Origin: Polyangium mundeleinium
GTDB lineage: Bacteria; Myxococcota_A; Polyangia; Polyangiales; Polyangiaceae
Direction of reading: 5' to 3'
NCBI RefSeq assembly: GCF_028369105.1
Contig: NZ_JAQNDO010000001.1
Location: 5,982,501 to 6,046,500 of the forward strand
Length of the DNA: 64,000 nucleotides
Numbering within the stretch: the stretch's first letter is position 1; every line of letters starts with the position of its first letter. Shown here piece after piece: positions 60,130 to 64,000 of the stretch. Made by a program: the position numbers and the translations under genes. The notes under the pieces were generated by a model that was not told where the DNA came from, made no database searches, and worked only from the letters and a program-made list of their open reading frames with translations.

Positions 60130-62628
60130 ATGGAATGGCGCACGAATCGTCTCCACCCCGCATCCGTCCTTCGCGTCCTTTCAGGGCCTCTCGTGGTGCT
60201 TTTTGCCGTCGTGACGGCAGCCTGTGGGACTTCGGACGGCGTGATCTCGGGCGGCGCCACGTCGGGCAGTGCGAACGGCGGCAGCGGCGGGACGGGAGGC
60301 AGCGGCGGGACGGGAGGCAGCGGCGGGACGGGCGGCAGCGGCGGGACGGGCGGCAGCGGCGGCGGGACGACGGAAGCGCGGCCCTACACGTTCCGTGCAG
60401 GCGAGAACGGCTTCGAGATCAGCGTGAAGGGCGGTGAATTCGAGCCGTTCTGGCCGATCGGCATCAATTACAGCCATGCGATCCCCGGCACGTCGCCCGG
60501 CGAGTTTCTGGCGACACGCGAGCAAATCGTCGCGTGGATCGAGGCCATCGCGGAGCTCGGCGTCAATTCCGTTCGCATCTACACCGTGCAATCCCCGATC
60601 TTTTACGAGGAGCTCCTCCGGTACAACACCGAGCACCCGGACCACCCGCTCTTCCTCTTGCAAGGGGCCTGGCTCAAGGAGCCCGACGAGGATCCGTCGT
60701 TCTCGGGCATCCCCGATTACTTCGCGACATGGAGCGAGGTCTGGTTCCGCGACGAGATTGAAAAGGTCGTCGACGTCGTCCACGGCAACCGCGAGATCCC
60801 CTACGGCACGCCCGAAAACCCGATGAACTACGGCCGCGCCTTCGGCAGCTTCACGGCCGATGTCTCCCCGTGGCTCCTCGGCTGGCTCGTCGGCCGCGAG
60901 GTCGAGCCGCTCACCATCATGACCACGCACCAAAAATACTACGACGACCACTGCCAGGGGCAGCCGTGCGAGGTCTCCTTCTCGGGCACGTGGTTCTCCA
61001 TCGAGCACGCCACGCCCATGGAGGCGTTCGCGACCGAGCACCTCGATTACCTCACGGTCTACGAGGAAGAGCGGTACGACGAGAAGCACACCATCGGGTT
61101 CTCCAACTGGCCCACGCTCGATCCCATCGATCACGTGGTCGAGTACGAGTACCCCGAGTCCGTCGACGACATGGAGCAGCTCGATCTGCTGAAGATCGAG
61201 GTCGCCCCGAGCTTCGACCCCGGGCTCTTCTTCTCCTACCACGCCTATCCGTATTACCCCGAGTTCGTCCTTTACGAGCCCGCTTACCAGGTCGAGGACG
61301 AGGTCGGGCCGAACTCCTACCTCGGCTACCTCGAAGACCTCCGGAAGGTCTACGCCGGCCGCACCTTGCTCATCGCCGAGATCGGGCACCCTTCGAGCCA
61401 GGGGACCGCGCATTACGCGAAATCGGGGCTGCACCACGGCGATTTCGACGAGGTCGAGCAAGCCAACGCCGTCGAGCGCTCGCTCCGGACGATCCGCCGC
61501 GCCGAGATGGACGGCGCGTTCCTCTTCGAGCTCATCGACGAGTGGTTCAAGCGGGCCTGGGTGGTCGAGCGCGTGGAGCTGCCGGCGGATCGGCGGAGGG
61601 TCTGGTACAACCCGATGAGCCCGGAGCGAAACTTCGGCCTCATCGCCGTGCGCCCCGGCGTGGACGGGATCCACCACGTGCTCGACGGGAAGGGGGACGA
61701 CTTCCTGGTCGAGCCAAACGCCTGGCAAGAAGGAGTGCCTCTCGCCCCGCAGGGGGACGTGCACGATCCTCTGCGCACCCTCCGCGAGGTCAAGGTGGAC
61801 TCCGACGAGGGATTCTTACACGTCCTGATCCGCGTCGAGTCGCTCGACCCGGACGGCAATGGAAAGGTCGACTGGGACCACGTGGACTACGTCGTCGGCC
61901 TCGACACCTTCCTGCCCGAGGCGGGCGACGCGTGCCTCGATCCCGAGTGTTCGCTCCGCACCGAGCGGGGCATCGAGTTCCTCCTCCGTATCGAGTCGGA
62001 GGAGGACGTCGCGCTGTTCGTCGACCCGCCGTACGACCTTTTCGGCATCTGGCACAAGGACCGGAAGGACTGGCAGCTCTATCACACGGCCCCCAACGCG
62101 GACGGTCTGTTCAACCCGGTCCGCACCATCACGAACAACTCGTTCTGGTACCAGGGAGAGATGCTCGCGCCGATCCTCTGGCAGGACACGGGGCGCTTCC
62201 GGACGGGCCCCGAAGCCGTGCGCTCGACGAGCAATTTCTGGTATTCGCTCGCGGACGGGACGATCGAGGTCCGCATTCCCTGGACCTTGCTCAACGTGAC
62301 GGATCCCTCGCAGCGCCTCGTGGTCGACGACTACGTGCCCGGGCCGAAGAGCAAGCAGATCGAGCTCACCACCACGAAGACCCCCGGCTTTGGGCTCATG
62401 GTGGCCGCGCTCGGAGGGACGGCGGAGGCGGAGGGCGTGGTGGTCGACACGCTGCCGCGCGCCAAGAAGGAGAGCACTTCGTGGGTGATCCCCGCGGACG
62501 GGGTGGTCTCGTACACCTGGGCCGAGTGGGAAATCCCGACCTACCACGCCTACCGCAAGCGCTCCTTCGACCTGCTGAAAGAGGCGCTGCCGTCGATCGT
62601 CCCCGCGAGCGCAAAACCTTCGCCGTGA
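60130..62628 (+). CDS. Glycoside-hydrolase-like lipoprotein with Gly/Ser tether
   Basis: The protein has 832 aa. Lipobox VTAAC (near residue 32) is followed by a roughly 35-residue Gly/Ser/Thr tether and a TIM-barrel-like domain: PIGINYSHA, SVRIYTVQSP, GWLVGREVEP (possible acid/base Glu) and LLIAEIGHPSSQ (possible nucleophile Glu). The second half (about 510-832) is a beta-rich region with DPDGNGKVDWDHVDYVV and a DOMON/carbohydrate-binding-like appearance. The family cannot be named with certainty; a GH2/GH5-like clan-A fold is the best guess. It is surface-anchored. ATGs at 60118 and 60088 are alternative starts. Confidence 0.72.
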   Translation: MEWRTNRLHPASVLRVLSGPLVVLFAVVTAACGTSDGVISGGATSGSANGGSGGTGGSGGTGGSGGTGGSGGTGGSGGGTTEARPYTFRAGENGFEISVKGGEFEPFWPIGINYSHAIPGTSPGEFLATREQIVAWIEAIAELGVNSVRIYTVQSPIFYEELLRYNTEHPDHPLFLLQGAWLKEPDEDPSFSGIPDYFATWSEVWFRDEIEKVVDVVHGNREIPYGTPENPMNYGRAFGSFTADVSPWLLGWLVGREVEPLTIMTTHQKYYDDHCQGQPCEVSFSGTWFSIEHATPMEAFATEHLDYLTVYEEERYDEKHTIGFSNWPTLDPIDHVVEYEYPESVDDMEQLDLLKIEVAPSFDPGLFFSYHAYPYYPEFVLYEPAYQVEDEVGPNSYLGYLEDLRKVYAGRTLLIAEIGHPSSQGTAHYAKSGLHHGDFDEVEQANAVERSLRTIRRAEMDGAFLFELIDEWFKRAWVVERVELPADRRRVWYNPMSPERNFGLIAVRPGVDGIHHVLDGKGDDFLVEPNAWQEGVPLAPQGDVHDPLRTLREVKVDSDEGFLHVLIRVESLDPDGNGKVDWDHVDYVVGLDTFLPEAGDACLDPECSLRTERGIEFLLRIESEEDVALFVDPPYDLFGIWHKDRKDWQLYHTAPNADGLFNPVRTITNNSFWYQGEMLAPILWQDTGRFRTGPEAVRSTSNFWYSLADGTIEVRIPWTLLNVTDPSQRLVVDDYVPGPKSKQIELTTTKTPGFGLMVAALGGTAEAEGVVVDTLPRAKKESTSWVIPADGVVSYTWAEWEIPTYHAYRKRSFDLLKEALPSIVPASAKPSP
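60282..60372 (+). repeat. 15-bp in-frame repeat encoding the Gly/Ser tether
   Basis: About five copies of a unit GGCGGCAGCGGCGGGACG/GGAGGCAGCGGCGGGACG-like (core GGCAGCGGCGGGACG, 15 bp) encode GGSGGT repeats just after the lipobox of the glycosidase-like gene. Near identity between copies points to recent expansion. The unit is a multiple of three. Confidence 0.82.
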
Positions 62629-63005
62629 CGCGCACGGCCCCGCGCCCGCGGCGGCATCGCCACGTCGTCCCGGCACCTGCGGCGCGACCCTTCATGCAAA
62701 CCTTGCAGGGGACGGCCTTGCGAGAACCCGCCTGAGGTCCGATAGCGGATCCCACCGATCTCGAAGGATTTTTGGGGCATTCGTCAGGGCGGGCCGTGTG
62801 GACCCGGCTCCCGCGCGCGCCATCCGCCCCCGCCGCCCGCGTCATCGGTGGGCTGCGGACCGGGAGCCGCAGGACTGAGGTCCAGGCTCCTCAGCCATCC
62901 CACTACGTGAACGCCGGAGCCCAGGTCACGCCACGCCCGAGCGAGGGACTCGGGGCGGCACGACGATTGCAATGAGGTCGGCGCTACCAACAGAGGTGCG
63001 GACCC
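62629..63005. other. Intergenic region without a convincing gene
   Basis: The 377 bases between the glycosidase-like gene and the receiver gene contain only Arg/Pro-rich open frames on both strands. No Shine-Dalgarno, promoter pair, tRNA-like fold or terminator with a T-run stands out. A promoter for the receiver gene is expected here but I cannot place it. Confidence 0.5.
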
Positions 63006-63371
63006 ATGGCGCGTGTCCTGCTCATCGACGACGATCACGACCGGACGGAGATCATTGCCCGCGGATTGCGAGCGGAGGGGCTCGAGGTGGTGCCTGTGGG
63101 CACCCGCCGCGAGGCCTTTGTCGCGCTCGACGGCCCCGGCCACTTCGATTGCGCGCTCGTCGTGCTGGCCTTGCCGACCGGCGACCGGCTGGAGCTCGCC
63201 AAGGAGCTGCACGCGCGGTTCCCGGGCCTGCAGGTCGGCCTGGCACGCGGGCACAGGCTCTCGGTGCGTCCAAACGAACACACGAGCGAGCGCACCCTGC
63301 GTTTCGAGCCAGTCCCCGAGGACGGCCGCAAGCTCGCCAAGGCTCTTCGCTCGCGGCTCATCGCCGCCTGA
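63006..63371 (+). CDS. Degenerate stand-alone response-regulator receiver
   Basis: The protein has 121 aa, a single CheY-like domain. The N-terminal acidic cluster is present (VLLIDDDHDR, Asp8-10). The phosphoacceptor strand reads FDCALVVLALPTGD: Val53 stands where the Asp is expected. The conserved Lys near the end of beta-5 reads RFEPVPED (Glu for Lys). It should therefore not be phosphorylated in the usual way and may act as a pseudo-receiver binding partner. It converges on the kinase gene fragment at the right edge. Confidence 0.75.
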   Translation: MARVLLIDDDHDRTEIIARGLRAEGLEVVPVGTRREAFVALDGPGHFDCALVVLALPTGDRLELAKELHARFPGLQVGLARGHRLSVRPNEHTSERTLRFEPVPEDGRKLAKALRSRLIAA

Positions 63372-63394
63372 CCCCGGCCGGGTGCCGTCCAGCC

Positions 63395-63431
63395 TGGCAC
63401 ACGTGCCAGCACGTGCCCGGCACACGTGCCA
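63395..63431. repeat. Near-palindromic repeat between convergent genes
   Basis: Two copies of GGCACACGTGCC (63396-63407, 63419-63430), with GCACGTGC between them, make an almost self-complementary 37-base block. It lies between the receiver and kinase stops and could fold into a hairpin on either strand, so a bidirectional terminator-like role is possible. There is no T-run. Confidence 0.5.
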
Positions 63432-63441
63432 TCGCCGTGCG

Positions 63442-63999
<558 letters not shown>

Positions 64000-64000
64000 G

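Overview
The window is high-GC DNA with almost continuous coding on both strands and reads as chromosome of a large-genome myxobacterium (Myxococcota, most like the Polyangium/Sorangium group). This placement is inferred from style, not from a marker gene. The cues are very large kinase/ATPase/sensor fusions, many lipoproteins with glycine-rich tethers, Cys-rich DUF4215-type repeats, and many lineage-specific exported proteins. I see no rRNA, tRNA, transposase, phage gene or CRISPR array.

Layout. 1-4.3 kb: the end of an upstream gene, an unknown protein, two tandem paralogous membrane-anchored proteins, and an oppositely oriented pair of exported proteins. 4.4-7.3 kb: a 21-bp tandem array, a degenerate LamB/YcsF (PxpA-like) protein and two Rossmann-fold dehydrogenases. 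7.3-14.4 kb: a four-gene minus-strand operon encoding a desaturase-like FAD oxidoreductase, a Pro/Tyr-rich protein, a polyprenyl diphosphate synthase and a double acetoacetate-decarboxylase-fold protein. This is the best candidate for an undescribed (isoprenoid-linked) pathway here. 14.5-20.0 kb: an 1831-aa Ser/Thr kinase-AAA-GAF-histidine kinase. 20.1-22.9 kb: a polar amino-acid ABC transporter with a fused binding protein and permease, then a thioesterase. 23-27.2 kb: small uncertain genes, an exported LigB/DODA-type dioxygenase-like protein and a Cys-rich lipoprotein. 27.3-32.2 kb: a second giant kinase, with the same front end but a STAS output domain. 32.2-37.2 kb: an exported serine hydrolase, a VWA protein and an S41 peptidase. 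37.3-40.5 kb: an unknown protein, a membrane-tethered hydrolase and small lipoproteins, with a 43-bp hairpin-forming tandem repeat. 40.6-45.2 kb: a cupin, a transhydrogenase-type iron ADH and an epimerase in one operon, then a membrane protein. 45.2-49.3 kb: nrdAB, class Ia ribonucleotide reductase, behind a sigma-70-like promoter and a cobalamin riboswitch. 49.4-54.3 kb: a hydrolase, a putative outer-membrane protein, a GST, an acidic protein and an adenosine-deaminase lipoprotein. 54.4-56.8 kb: a PLP decarboxylase with a C-terminal EF-hand pair. 57-64 kb: a WYL regulator with an NmrA-like protein, an XRE regulator, an enoyl-CoA hydratase, a glycosidase-like lipoprotein, a degenerate receiver and the C-terminal part of a Ser/Thr kinase.

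The clearest functional logic is B12-repressed nrdAB, the translationally coupled isoprenoid operon, and a recurring theme of envelope-tethered enzymes (deaminase, glycosidase-like protein, hydrolases, peptidase), which fits a predatory or saprophytic life style. Starts were chosen from Shine-Dalgarno spacing, overlap with upstream genes and domain boundaries. Many are re-set downstream of the longest open frame because high GC leaves frames open.
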